Position numbers and translations under genes: made by a program | The notes under the pieces: model-generated | Databases searched by the model: none | What the model saw: only the letters and a program-made list of their open reading frames with translations | What the model was told of the DNA's origin: nothing | Source: Leishmania donovani | Taxonomy: Eukaryota > Euglenozoa > Kinetoplastea > Trypanosomatida > Trypanosomatidae | DNA: 64,000 nucleotides | Direction: 5' to 3' | Assembly (NCBI RefSeq): GCF_000227135.1 | Contig: NC_018257.1 | Span: forward strand, 426,147 to 490,146 | In this document: positions 46,761 to 56,790 of the stretch, piece after piece | Layout: each line of letters opens with the position of its first letter | Numbering within the stretch: position 1 is the first letter of the stretch

Positions 46761-49700
46761 ATGCCTCCCACTCGCGCAGGTGCCGCATCACGTAGCGGCA
46801 AAGGCTCGACGGCGGCCGCCATCCAGACTGCGTTCCGCGATGTCACGAACAACTACCTTAATGCGAACAAGGAGAACATCCATCCCTGCCACCTTGGCAG
46901 GAGCCATGGCTCTGCTTCTCTAGGGGGGGACAGTGGTAACATCGGTGGTGGTGGCGGCTGCAGTGCGTCCAGCCCTAATGTGTGGAGCGGGAGTAGAGAG
47001 CCGCTGCTGCGAGATAACGGCTTCTGCGGTACACCTCTGCAGTCGGACTTTGCGCGCACTGGAAGCGAATCCGTCTCGGATGCGGTGGAGTGTGTGACGG
47101 ATAAGCCTAGCTTCGGTGCGGCGTTGTTCGCCGCACCACCGGACACACTGTCGCCCAGTGGCCCCGCAGTGGAGGCCGCAGCAGCGCACGGCGAACTTAC
47201 CCCTATGACACCCAAGGCGCGGGCCTTGAGCGGCTGCGCCGCGACCGCGGGGAACCCCAGCGAGGACAGCAGCCTCCTCGGTGTTTCGCGAACACCCGGA
47301 CACAACGCCGCGCACCACCCGGCGCACAGCAACAGCAGTGCCGCTTGCAGGTCGACACAGCATCGCCAGCGCGGTTTTAGCACACCACATAGCAAGGATA
47401 CCTCGGCGGCAGAAGCAACCCCGAATGAGGCCCGGCAGCGACCGTTTCGCGTGGCGAGAGCAACCCTGCTCGCTTCCCCGCTGTACGCGCCGTCAAATGG
47501 CTTGGGTGCGGCAGCTAACACAGAGACAAGCGGCGTGCAGGATGATAATGGGAGCGGCTCTCAGTTGCCGTCGCAGTCATCGCTACTGTGCACTCCGAAC
47601 AGAGCTTGCCGGTCGGCCGCCGTCGCCGCAGCGGCGACGGCGGCAGCCAGTGGCACCCGCTCACGCCTAGACACGCCGACGCTCCTGGATGAGATTCCGC
47701 TCTTTTTCAACAACTCATTCGAGTCCGGCTTTGAGTCGCCGACGGGGGACGCAGCGGCAGGCGACGGGTACGGTGCAGCGCACATGACGCCATACCATAC
47801 GTACGACCTCCAGATGGCGGTAGAGGAGGTGCTTCGAAGCTGCCTGGACAGCTTTACCCCTGCCAAGTGCTCCGACGCGAGCGGGGCCACGCCACATGAA
47901 TCGCGGCGGCGGGCGCAGCAACGACAGACAGCCGCCGCGCAGGCGGCTCCATTCAACGCGTATGCGGCGCTCGAGTCGCTTCTCCCACCGTCTGCGATGG
48001 GTGCGGCAGGGCGAGACGGCTTGGAGGTCTGGGCACCGGCGATGATGGGGGCTGCGATGCCGGGCTCCACGCCGGCGCGGCTGACTGCGCCGCAGGGAGC
48101 ATTCGCGGAGAGCGACGATGAGGGCGCGCTGACTACGCCGCAGAGCGACCGCGCGTCGTGTGGGATGCCGTCTGCCGGCGTGCGCCGAGATCCGTTGGCT
48201 TACTTTTCCACCGCGGCAGTGACGGCTGCCAACAGCAGCGAGGGTCGGTGCGGAGTGACGCACCACGGCGAGGATGGTGTGGCGTCTGTGGGTAGCTTGA
48301 GCGCCGACTGCGGTGCTTGCGGAGGTGCCGCAGAGTCCCTGCCCCAGCATTCGAGCGACGCGCGCAGCGGACTTGAGTTTAACTGTCGTAATGGCTGTTG
48401 CGGTGGCCCAGACATGCTTTCCATGCTCGCTGCAGCCGTTCAGCAGCAGCATCCGCAGCACCCCCACCCCTACCCCCACAAGGAAACGCGTCCCCAGAGT
48501 GCACGCAGCACGACAGGTAGCATGGAGCTGGACTCGCGTGCCTTTTCGGAGCGCGATGTCGCCGCTGCAGCGGAGAAGCAGTCCACAGCGCCGCCGCCCT
48601 CGTACGAAGTTGCTGCGTGCCACCAGAAGCCGCCGCACCACGGCGGCTACGCCCATCCCGACCTCTCCTCGGCGTCATCATGCGCCGCCGCCACGCATGC
48701 ACAGCCTCCAACTCGACGCGGCCATCACCTTCCCCACGTCAAGGCCGCTGCGGGGTCGCTCATCGCCGTTGGTGGCCGCCGCGTTCCAGTAGACAAGTTG
48801 CACTTGCTCTCCATCGGCGATGAGCCATCCTTGTCGGCACCCTCGTCCATGGCCGGCCAGGCAGTCACGGCGGCGTCATCGCGCGGTGGCCCAAAGGCGC
48901 GGTCGCAGCAGTCGCCGTCTTCAGCGCTGCATCACGTCGAAGGGCCGTCAATGCGACGCGTGCCCAAGGCTAACCTAGTGACTGTAACCCACCCCGCTGC
49001 CGCAGGTCTAGCGGAGGCAGGGGCGTCAGTGCCACCTGGCCGTCACGCTTCTGCGCCGGTCTGCGAACGCGACGCGGCACTTCCGATATCCTCCTCCTAC
49101 GCGACCTTGTCGGAGGCGGCGCCGGCACGAGCCGCTGCCACGGGCCCATCGGCTCGTCGCGTTCCCCCTGCCATGGCTACACAGCAGCGCCACAGTAGCG
49201 GCGGTGCCGTCCCTGGCGTCGTGACCTTGAGCTCGGCTGTGGATAGAGAAGGCGTGCAACAGAGTAGTGAGGCGGACGTCGTGGCGGTGCTGCAGTTCCC
49301 CAAAGGTCAGACGATGCGCTTCTTGACAAATCTGTCCAATGCTGCGCTGGCGACCGCGAAGGATGCCATCGCACGCGATCTGGATAGTTCGAAGCGATCC
49401 ACCGGCGGCACTGCAACGTCCATGCTGGCGTCCAGGCCACTGCTGAGGTGCGTTGAGGTGGGCAAGGCATACCTCGCGCACGTTTACGCTGAGGGGAGCC
49501 CGCATGAAGGCGTATCCTACGAAGACGTTGGCGTGTGCGTGCAGCTAATCACCCCCTCTTCATCGCTGTACGCTGCGCTGCTCGGATGTGTGAATGGGGT
49601 GCTGCTTCGCAAGGTGGACGTTCTCGTGAACGACGAAGACCGTAAGCAGCACGAGCGCGTGCTGCTGCAGCAGACGACTGCGTACATCGAATGCGAGCGT

Positions 49701-49940
49701 CACTTCAAGTTCTCCGGCCTGCCCTTTCAGCTGGAGTCGATCTACTGCACCTTTGACGGCAGCGTGTGCATCGTCTTTTACCGCCTCCTCGCCGTGGCCG
49801 ACGGGTCGGCGTCGTCGCTCGCGTCGCATCGCCACCCGAGCACGTCGCGTATGGTGCGGGAGCTCAAGTTTCACCTGAACTGCCGCGTGTTCCTCAAGCG
49901 TTGCTTACACCGCACACACACGCACACACAGAAGAAATAA
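46761..49940 (+). CDS. PSP1 C-terminal-domain protein with long disordered N-terminus
   Basis: 1059 residues. Residues 1-835 are Ala/Ser/Gly/His-rich and mostly disordered, with a short helical segment near 350-375 (YDLQMAVEEVLRSCLDSF). Residues ~840-1055 form a PSP1-type domain: VVAVLQFPKG, LLRCVEVGKAYLAHVY, ECERHFKFSGLPFQLESIYCTFDGSVCIVFYRLL, and MVRELKFHLNCRVFLKRC at the end. The last two reproduce the family's 'strand, then xFRELV-like helix, then strand' ending. PSP1 proteins in trypanosomatids act in mRNA fate, and several associate with MKT1-type complexes; that is family knowledge, not shown here. A KENIHP sequence lies at 37-42. The last codons translate a CA repeat (THTHTQKK). The ATG at 46761 is the first in frame. 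Confidence 0.75.
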   Translation: MPPTRAGAASRSGKGSTAAAIQTAFRDVTNNYLNANKENIHPCHLGRSHGSASLGGDSGNIGGGGGCSASSPNVWSGSREPLLRDNGFCGTPLQSDFARTGSESVSDAVECVTDKPSFGAALFAAPPDTLSPSGPAVEAAAAHGELTPMTPKARALSGCAATAGNPSEDSSLLGVSRTPGHNAAHHPAHSNSSAACRSTQHRQRGFSTPHSKDTSAAEATPNEARQRPFRVARATLLASPLYAPSNGLGAAANTETSGVQDDNGSGSQLPSQSSLLCTPNRACRSAAVAAAATAAASGTRSRLDTPTLLDEIPLFFNNSFESGFESPTGDAAAGDGYGAAHMTPYHTYDLQMAVEEVLRSCLDSFTPAKCSDASGATPHESRRRAQQRQTAAAQAAPFNAYAALESLLPPSAMGAAGRDGLEVWAPAMMGAAMPGSTPARLTAPQGAFAESDDEGALTTPQSDRASCGMPSAGVRRDPLAYFSTAAVTAANSSEGRCGVTHHGEDGVASVGSLSADCGACGGAAESLPQHSSDARSGLEFNCRNGCCGGPDMLSMLAAAVQQQHPQHPHPYPHKETRPQSARSTTGSMELDSRAFSERDVAAAAEKQSTAPPPSYEVAACHQKPPHHGGYAHPDLSSASSCAAATHAQPPTRRGHHLPHVKAAAGSLIAVGGRRVPVDKLHLLSIGDEPSLSAPSSMAGQAVTAASSRGGPKARSQQSPSSALHHVEGPSMRRVPKANLVTVTHPAAAGLAEAGASVPPGRHASAPVCERDAALPISSSYATLSEAAPARAAATGPSARRVPPAMATQQRHSSGGAVPGVVTLSSAVDREGVQQSSEADVVAVLQFPKGQTMRFLTNLSNAALATAKDAIARDLDSSKRSTGGTATSMLASRPLLRCVEVGKAYLAHVYAEGSPHEGVSYEDVGVCVQLITPSSSLYAALLGCVNGVLLRKVDVLVNDEDRKQHERVLLQQTTAYIECERHFKFSGLPFQLESIYCTFDGSVCIVFYRLLAVADGSASSLASHRHPSTSRMVRELKFHLNCRVFLKRCLHRTHTHTQKK

Positions 49941-50221
49941 AGAGCGAGTGCGACGATGCGGCACTCTGCAGCGCACTAGAATTTCTTTTGTTCTTTGGTG
50001 TTCATTCTGCAGCTTCCATCCGCCACCTTGTCCAGTGGAAACCGATGGCGTGCGGCACGGCGGAAAAGAGAATACGTTGGCTTCTGCAGAGTCCTCAGGC
50101 TGTGGAGTCGGTGGGCGCGGCCAACTCCACCGCCATCCCTCTTCTCATCAGATGCGCTGCATTGGACTTGCCCGTCTGTAAACCATAGATGCACACATAC
50201 AGAGAAAGCGAGTGAGAGATG

Positions 50222-50290
50222 CACACACACACACACATACACACACACACACACACACACGCACACACATACAGCCAGGCCGAGCCTGGC
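50222..50290. repeat. CA microsatellite with adjoining perfect hairpin
   Basis: An interrupted (CA)n at 50222-50272 is followed directly by GCCAGGC, CGA, GCCTGGC (50274-50290), a perfect 7-bp stem with a 3-base loop, about 335 bases after the PSP1 gene stop. Confidence 0.85.
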
Positions 50291-51885
50291 ATCCGATGAT
50301 GCATCCCTGCGGGTTGTCGACAAAAGACGGCAACAAAGGTGGGTGAGGGGAGGGGGCGTACACGCCTCGCTTTTTTTTTTTCAGCTCCTGACTTCGCGCA
50401 GAGAACTCTCCTTGATGCCTGACCTCCTCCACAGGAGTCGAGTCTGACAATAGGGGAGAGGGTTGGCTGGCTCTGAAAAGAGGGGGGAGAGAAGGACAAC
50501 TGTATTCCGCCGTCTGCAGGCGCTCGCTGCGTATCTCTCTACCGTCCACGAATTCGGTATACAAGCGCATATTAGCAGCACACTGCTGCTGTATGTTTTG
50601 GTGTTTATATACTCATAGAGGCATGTGGAGAGGGAGGGGATCGAGGTAGGAGGTGCGGTGCGGCAAGTAGAGAGCGGGGGTGAAGACCCGAGGCTGTCTG
50701 AGATGCATGCGAGCAGAAGAGCCCATTTTAACACAAAGCATGCACCGCACGTCGGACCATGCTCCGAGATGGTGGCGTAGCTTCCATGCTCGATTTAGCG
50801 ATTTTTTTTTTGCGATTCTTGCCGCGGGGTGGGAAAGCGGCACAAGCCACTGAGTTGCGATTTACCAAAGGCAGGAGCTCTGTCTCACACACCAAAAAAA
50901 AAAGAGGTCTGCGTCTGCGTAACCCTCTTCGTCTCTCCCACGAATCTCTCCGTGGGCTCTTCAACTCTTCCTCCCCCTTTTTTCGTGTGTGTGTGTGCGC
51001 GCGACCGTCGTGGAGGCTGTCTTCTCAAGTTCCTGCCTCGGACCATTTTCACTTACAGCATCACCATCGTCATGTTATCCTCGTCATTTTACATAGAAGC
51101 ACAACGACACTCTTCACCGTTTTTTTTTTGCCTTGTTTCTCTGGCTTTCATTTCGATATCCTCTTAGATCTTGGGACGACCTTCTTTTCCTCCTCTTGTA
51201 CCGGTGCGACCGAAAAAAGAAAAAAAAAAAGGGCGGCCAGGGGGGAGGAGTGGAGGAACAGTGCTGGAGCGCGTGTGTTGTAGTGCGCCGGATGCGGATT
51301 GCTCGCGTCACACCTTCCCTCCCTCTGACCCCCCTCCTCCTCTGCGTGTGCGGTTCTTGGTGTTCGTTCTGTTTTTCTTTGCGAGGTAGTTTGCGTGCTT
51401 GGGCGCGTCCTCTTTCGGGCTCACATGCTCGTACCCCTCTCCCCCTTTTTTCGTCTTTGCTGTGTGCGTTTCTGTGGTTTTTTTTTTTTTGAGTGTAATG
51501 CACCATCAATCCCTGTTAGATTCCACACACGTCTGCGTGTCGCTCCAGCGGCCCATCTCTCGGCTCCCCCTTCTCTCTGTCTCTCCTCGCCTCATCCACG
51601 CTCCCTGCCCGTTGTGTGTGTTCGTGTGCCACCTGTTGTCGTTGTTGTTAGTGTAGCTTTTTGTTTTAGTATGGGGCTGGCGTTGCTGTGATGGTCTCTT
51701 CTCGTTTTGTTGTCTCCTTTGTGAGTTCCTCTATTTTCTTTGCCATTGTGTTTCTCCGTTGCCCTGCAACTTAGATCGAGTTAGATAAACGCATCTACAC
51801 ACCCACACCCACCCTAATCGCACATTCATACATACACGCGTACACCTATTATATGCATGCATAAACATGCACCCATACGCGCGCG

Positions 51886-51902
51886 CACACACACACACAC
51901 AC
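51886..51902. repeat. Short CA microsatellite
   Basis: (CA)n run following a CG-alternating patch inside the 4.4-kb gap. Confidence 0.9.
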
Positions 51903-54303
51903 AAGCATGCAGTGACTTCCTCGAATCCACTCTAGTTCGTGTTTTGTTTTCTTGTCTCTTGTTGCCGTATCGCACGCCTTCCCCCTTTTTTGATGTGTAT
52001 TCCTTTTAGTTTGTATTTTGTGTGGGCGGGTGATTGGGTGGGATATATATACATATATTTATTTAACGGACAAAATACAAAAGACAGATACAACGACACA
52101 CCCACACACAGACGGACCTTACGAGCTCTCTCTTTCTCATGCCTTTATGCTCCTCTGCCATTGCAGACGCCTGCGAGGACACCGATATGCTCTCAAGCTG
52201 TGTGTGTGCGCCCATGCACGCATGCCACCGAGTGATTACTGCTCGTTTTGGACGCGACAAAAGCCGCCGCCTCCTCCAGTGGAAAGTGATCTGTGCGCGC
52301 GCGAGCTGTGATGGAGCACAGAAAAAAAAACAAGGGGAGCGAGACCCTGAATTGATAGCGGGTCTTTGCGACTGTTCTCTGGCTCCCTTGAGTCGACTCT
52401 TCCATTGGATGGCGGTTTGGTCTCGCTGTTCGTGGCGTGCATGTTTTCGCAAAACTATATATAGACTGCAGAGCGCACACAAACATTTGTATGCTTCACG
52501 TAAAAGAAAAGCGTATCTCGTGCGCACCCCCGTGCTATGGCCCATGCTTTCTAACGCTATTTGATGGCACAGAATCTCGGAACGATTTCGTCCCTCTTTT
52601 TTCTTTGGTGTGTCGATGTGATTCTGTGCAGTTGCTTTCTGACACCTGATTCGCCGTCATTATCGCCCCCCCCCCCTTCCCCCTCCTCCTCACAGCCGTT
52701 GCTATCCTTTGCCCTCTCCTCAGCCTCCCCGATTCCGTTTCAGGACATTTGGCAGTGCTCAAGGGTGTCCAGAGACACCCCCTCCCTCCTTCACTCTCTT
52801 CCCCTGCACAGATGTGCAGTTGCTTTGTTTTTTTTTTGTTTTTGTGTGTGTGCGCGCGCAGAGGGGGGAGGACCGGGCTCCCTTTCGCCTTCTCTTACTT
52901 CACATCATGCCTTCCTTTTCACAGGCAGAGGCGACGAAGGAGTGCGTGTGACTGCCATAGACGCGTTCTACCAGGCGAAGAAGGCAAGAGCAGATGCTGG
53001 AGAGGAGAAGGCGGTTGGTGGCCGTTGCTGAGCTCTCTCAAAGGCCGAAGGAAAACGATGTCGCGAGAGCGGGATGAATAGAAGAGGCACGCAAGTCAGG
53101 CGGCAGGGGACGACAGTTGTGGCTGAGTACACCTCACTGTTTTTTTTTTTTCTCGTCGCCTCATGCACCTTCTGAATCCCCTCTCCCCCTCTGTTCCCAC
53201 AATTGTCGCTCTTTCCGTTGAACCCCTCCCACCACCCCTTCCGGCATTCTCCTTTGCAAGTGACGAGGGCAACAGCAAGACAGAGAGATAGAGAAGCCGC
53301 TGCAATCGGAGTGGGCTGTGCGTGAGAGAGGGGGGGGGTGCGGGGCGGACGGGCGGGTGGGTTTCGTGGGCTCCCTTTCATCCGTGTTATTGCCTTTAGT
53401 CCTCGTTATGTATTTACTTTGATATCTTTTTTACATTTTCATTGTGCGTAATGTGTATGTATGTGCGTGTGTGTGTATGCGTGTCTTGGATACCGTGACG
53501 GCTCCGCTGCCGTTGCGATGGTGTGCTTGTGTCTATGCATCTCGCTGTGCATCGGCGATCGCCATCCTCGCCTTTGTTTCTACAGTTTTGCCGGCGGCCT
53601 TCGCCTGTGCACTCCCCCGAAAATAATGAACAGAAAACGCCAAGGATACCCTCCAGCAAGTGGCGTAGCACCGACAACACGAGAACATCAGCGAACGTGA
53701 AAGTTGAGGAGATTCACGACTGCACCCTGGCTTTCCAGGTGTCACATGAGTTGCCGATACCCCTCAAAGTCTTCCTTTGCGTGCAGGAATGCCTCCGTTG
53801 TGCAGGCGGGCATCTACAAAGGCAAATGCGTGCACGGGGACATCGGTGTGAACGCTTCGGGGGCTGTGAGGAGGGGGATGGGGGTGAGGACGGACACGCC
53901 TGCGAGCTGTTGTGGGAGGGGCCCTCCTTCCCCGCGTCATTTGTGTTTCATGCACACCGTGTGGGGCGAGCAGCGTAGGAGACACAGCATTCATGCCAGT
54001 AAGCTGTTGCGGCAGGAAAATCCCCAATTTCTCAGCTGCATCACTGTCGCGGCTGCGGCCACGCGACAGAGGCCACGGAATACCACATCTTCGTCGCGGT
54101 GACTCTCTTGTGACCATCCCACGAATGGCCCGCTACCCGACCTTTCTCTCTCCTTCTTCCCTGTGTGCTCGCTTTTCTTCATGAACGCATACGCAGACGT
54201 CTACCGCGCGCGATCGGTTTACCCGCTTTCCATTCTCTTAACACACGTGCCTCGCAACAGCCCTCCTCCCCACATACCTCCACCTTATCTTTCCCACAAA
54301 ATC

Positions 54304-55506
54304 ATGCCTGTGCCGTTTCAACAGCTGATGTGTGAGGTGCGCGCGACCGCAGACGAGACGATCAAGTGGCGCCGCTACATTCACCAGTACCCGGAGCTGT
54401 CGTTCAAGGAGTTCAGGACGGCGGCGTTTGTTGCGGAAACGCTGCGGAGCTTCGGCTGCCCCGCGCTGGCCGTCACACACCCGGTGCCGACGGCTGTTGT
54501 GGCGAACCTCACTGGCGGCGCTGGTGACGGGCCGATAGTGGCGCTGCGCGCCGACATGGACGCGCTGCCGGGGGACGAGGAGACGGATTTGCCTTTCAAG
54601 TCGCAGAACACGGGTGCGATGCACGCGTGCGGGCACGACGCGCACACTGCGATGCTGCTTAGCGCTGCAAAGGTGATCTGCGCGCATCAGGCGGACATTA
54701 AGGGTAGCGTGCGGTTCATTTTCCAGCACGCGGAGGAGCTGCTGCCCGGCGGCGCGAAGGACCTTGTTGCTGCCGGCGTGATGGAGGGCGTGAAGAGCAT
54801 CTTCGGCATGCATTGCTCACCGCGGTACGAGGCGGGCACTGTTGGTCTGATGCCCGGCATCAACACAAGCTACACGGATTTCTTCAAACTGATAATCCGC
54901 GGTCGTGGCGGCCACGCGTCGACCCCGCAGCTGCTTGTGGACCCCGTACCGATTACCGCCGAGATCGTGATGGCAATCCAGACGATTACTGCGCGCAAGA
55001 TCGACCCGAGGGTGGTGCCCGTTGTTTCGATTACAACGATGACGACGGGACCGAATGAGAGTCACAACGTGATCCCCAACGAGGTGAAGCTGATGGGGAC
55101 TGTGCGGTCGCGGCACAAGGCTGTGCGTGAGCAGGTGCCGCGCGACATCGAGCGCATTGCGTCGAACATTGCTGCTGCACACGGCGCCGCTGCAACGTTG
55201 GACTTCACGTTCGGGTACGACTGCTGCGACAACGACCCTGAGGTAACTGCGCAGGTGCGATGCATCGGCGAGCGTATTCTTGGTTCTGCCAACATCATCG
55301 ATCCCAAGGTGCCGCTATATGGTGGTGAGGACTTTTCTGCGTACCAGCTGGAGAAGCCCGGCTGCTTCCTGTGGCTGGGTACGGCCAACAAGTCGCAGGG
55401 TATCTGCGAGATGTGCCACTCGACGAAGTTTCGTGTCGATGAGACCGCGCTCCCGATTGGTGTCAGCTTCCACGTGGGCTACGTGTACGACAACGTCATG
55501 GCGTAA
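54304..55506 (+). CDS. M20D-family metallo-amidohydrolase (N-acyl-amino-acid amidohydrolase/hippurate hydrolase-like)
   Basis: 400 residues, the normal length. M20D enzymes hydrolyse N-acyl amino acids or related amides using two metal ions. Expected ligands and catalytic residues are all present: MHACGHDAH (Cys109, His111), HAEE (Glu144/Glu145), GMHC (His170), and CHSTKFRVDE (His372) near the end. The GRGGHAS and GGEDFSAY landmarks are also in place. The dimerisation/lid domain lies at about 185-300. There is no signal peptide from this start. The frame opens 47 codons earlier only from a GTG, with a different in-frame ATG (54181) before the likely acceptor AG near 54257, so 54304 (context AAAATCATG) is preferred. 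The family is mainly bacterial, so old lateral transfer is plausible. The natural substrate is not evident. Confidence 0.92.
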   Translation: MPVPFQQLMCEVRATADETIKWRRYIHQYPELSFKEFRTAAFVAETLRSFGCPALAVTHPVPTAVVANLTGGAGDGPIVALRADMDALPGDEETDLPFKSQNTGAMHACGHDAHTAMLLSAAKVICAHQADIKGSVRFIFQHAEELLPGGAKDLVAAGVMEGVKSIFGMHCSPRYEAGTVGLMPGINTSYTDFFKLIIRGRGGHASTPQLLVDPVPITAEIVMAIQTITARKIDPRVVPVVSITTMTTGPNESHNVIPNEVKLMGTVRSRHKAVREQVPRDIERIASNIAAAHGAAATLDFTFGYDCCDNDPEVTAQVRCIGERILGSANIIDPKVPLYGGEDFSAYQLEKPGCFLWLGTANKSQGICEMCHSTKFRVDETALPIGVSFHVGYVYDNVMA

Positions 55507-56216
55507 AGGTGCTGTTGTTGGCGTGGTGAGCTTCCCGTGATGCAGAGGGAGCTCCCGCGCGTGGGAGCTGTACCACGGGTAGCTTACATCGCGCCTCCAC
55601 AAAGGCGCGGGTGCAAACGGCACGCGCGGCTTCTAGTTGTATTTCCTTTGATGGGCTGCGCGGTCGTGCGCGCGTATGCCGGCGCACTCACGCTGGAGAG
55701 CTTTGCTCTCCATCGGTGCGCACATCGGAAGGAAAACGGAGGGGGTAGGGGGCGGCGGTGTATTGGTGGATGCTCAGCCGTTCCTCGATCGCGTTCGTGT
55801 GTGCCCCGGCTTCACACATCTTTCTGACTCGTCTGGGGCCGTGTCAGACAGGCCTGCTCTCTGCGTTTGTGTCGCGCGAAGAGCAGTGTGTGAGGGGTGC
55901 CTTGGCGCGTGCAGTTCTCTTCTTTATTGGGAGTCGATTCGACATGGCAGCGCAGTGCACACGCAGACGTGTTTTTCCCGCTCATGAGGGATTGCGACCG
56001 GAGCGGGATGGCCCGCTGCGCTTACCGGGGGCGGTGAACTGACTCCTCCTCGGCACGTCGTAACTGTTTGCGTCCTGCTCAGAAGCCACTTGATGTATCG
56101 TTTTATTCTTCCAGTCCCTGACTCTGTGCCTGCTTGGAAGCGGTAGGGCGAGTACCGATTCCCACATGTGGGAAGCATAAACCCTTTTCTTGCTACTCTA
56201 TTTATCGCGCCCTGAT
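55507..56216. other. 3' flank of the amidohydrolase gene
   Basis: No gene. About 25 bases after the stop starts a nested inverted repeat: CCCGTG (55534) pairs with CACGGG (55574), and inside it AGCTCCC (55550-55556) pairs with GGGAGCT (55563-55569) around a GCGCGT loop. The rest is mixed sequence with no clear feature. Confidence 0.5.
55534..55579 (+). other. Nested stem-loop after the amidohydrolase stop
   Basis: Two nested perfect arms, 6 bp outside and 7 bp inside, separated by an asymmetric internal loop. As RNA it would be a stable structure at the head of the 3' UTR. Confidence 0.6.
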
Positions 56217-56790
56217 GACGGGGGGGGGGGCGCACACCTCAGCGCGTCGTATCCTCAGGGCCCCGCACACCGACTCCGCCGGGAAGCCAGGCAGCCTCCC
56301 AGCCCCCTATCCATTGCCCATGCCGAGCTACTTCCGGCGGTGACACGGTCACGCGCCCACGAAGTGGGGTGGGGGTGGAGGTGAGAGCGATGTGCTGCTG
56401 CTGATGTCTGCGGTGGGAGACTGGATGGCGCTGCGTCGGAGCGGGCTGCGGCAGCGAGCACGTCTGCGCCGCCCACATGATGGACGAGGTGTGAGCGTGG
56501 CTGGAGGATATCCCACCCGGCCCTTGCACTGCCTCCTGGTGTGGGGAACCTGCGCCACGGCGAGGGGGATGCGCCAGGAGGGGTGGCGGCCGGCGGAGCG
56601 GGTGGTTTGCAGAGCTGGAGGCAGCGGCCGTGCTTGTGTGCCTGGGTGGGCGCAGCGCTGTGACGCGTGTGCCCACCGCTGCCTCGTCCCGCGCAATGTG
56701 GGCTCTGACGTGGAACGGTGTGTGCAAGTGTATGTGGCGTTGAGCTCATATTCCACAGCACAGTGAGCCTACTGAACATGAAAAACAAAT
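56217..56790 (+). mobile_element. Probable degenerate SIDER-type retroposon
   Basis: A ~570-base GC-rich block stands out from the T/C-rich DNA around it, begins at a run of eleven G and ends with an A-rich tail (GAAAAACAAATG at 56779-56790). Size, position in an intergenic/3' UTR region, internal lack of coding capacity and A-rich 3' end fit the short SIDER elements of Leishmania, thought to be remnants of ingi/L1Tc-related retroposons that affect mRNA stability. I cannot align it to a consensus here, so the class (SIDER1 or SIDER2) is undetermined. Confidence 0.45.

Larger units (their letters stand above)
49941..54303. other. Gene-free region of 4.4 kb
   Basis: The largest gap in the window. 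It holds many oligo-T/oligo-A runs (about 50372-50381, 50804-50813, 50893-50902, 51121-51129, 51480-51490, 52321-52330, 52829-52837, 53140-53151), CA microsatellites (50222-50272, 51886-51902), an A+T-rich patch with ATATATATACATATATTTAT at about 52040-52062, a perfect hairpin at 50274-50290, and a GC-rich island at about 53710-54110. No frame has a recognisable domain or steady coding bias; the longest (156 codons at 52561) is a translation of C/T-rich DNA. I found no tRNA-like box A/box B pair by eye. It must contain the PSP1 gene's 3' UTR and the amidohydrolase leader; unannotated non-coding transcripts are possible. Confidence 0.5.

Noticed and set aside
52561..53031. 156-codon + frame in the 4.4-kb gap
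   Set aside because: Mostly a translation of C/T-rich and T-run DNA; Cys/Phe/Ser/Pro composition without family features.
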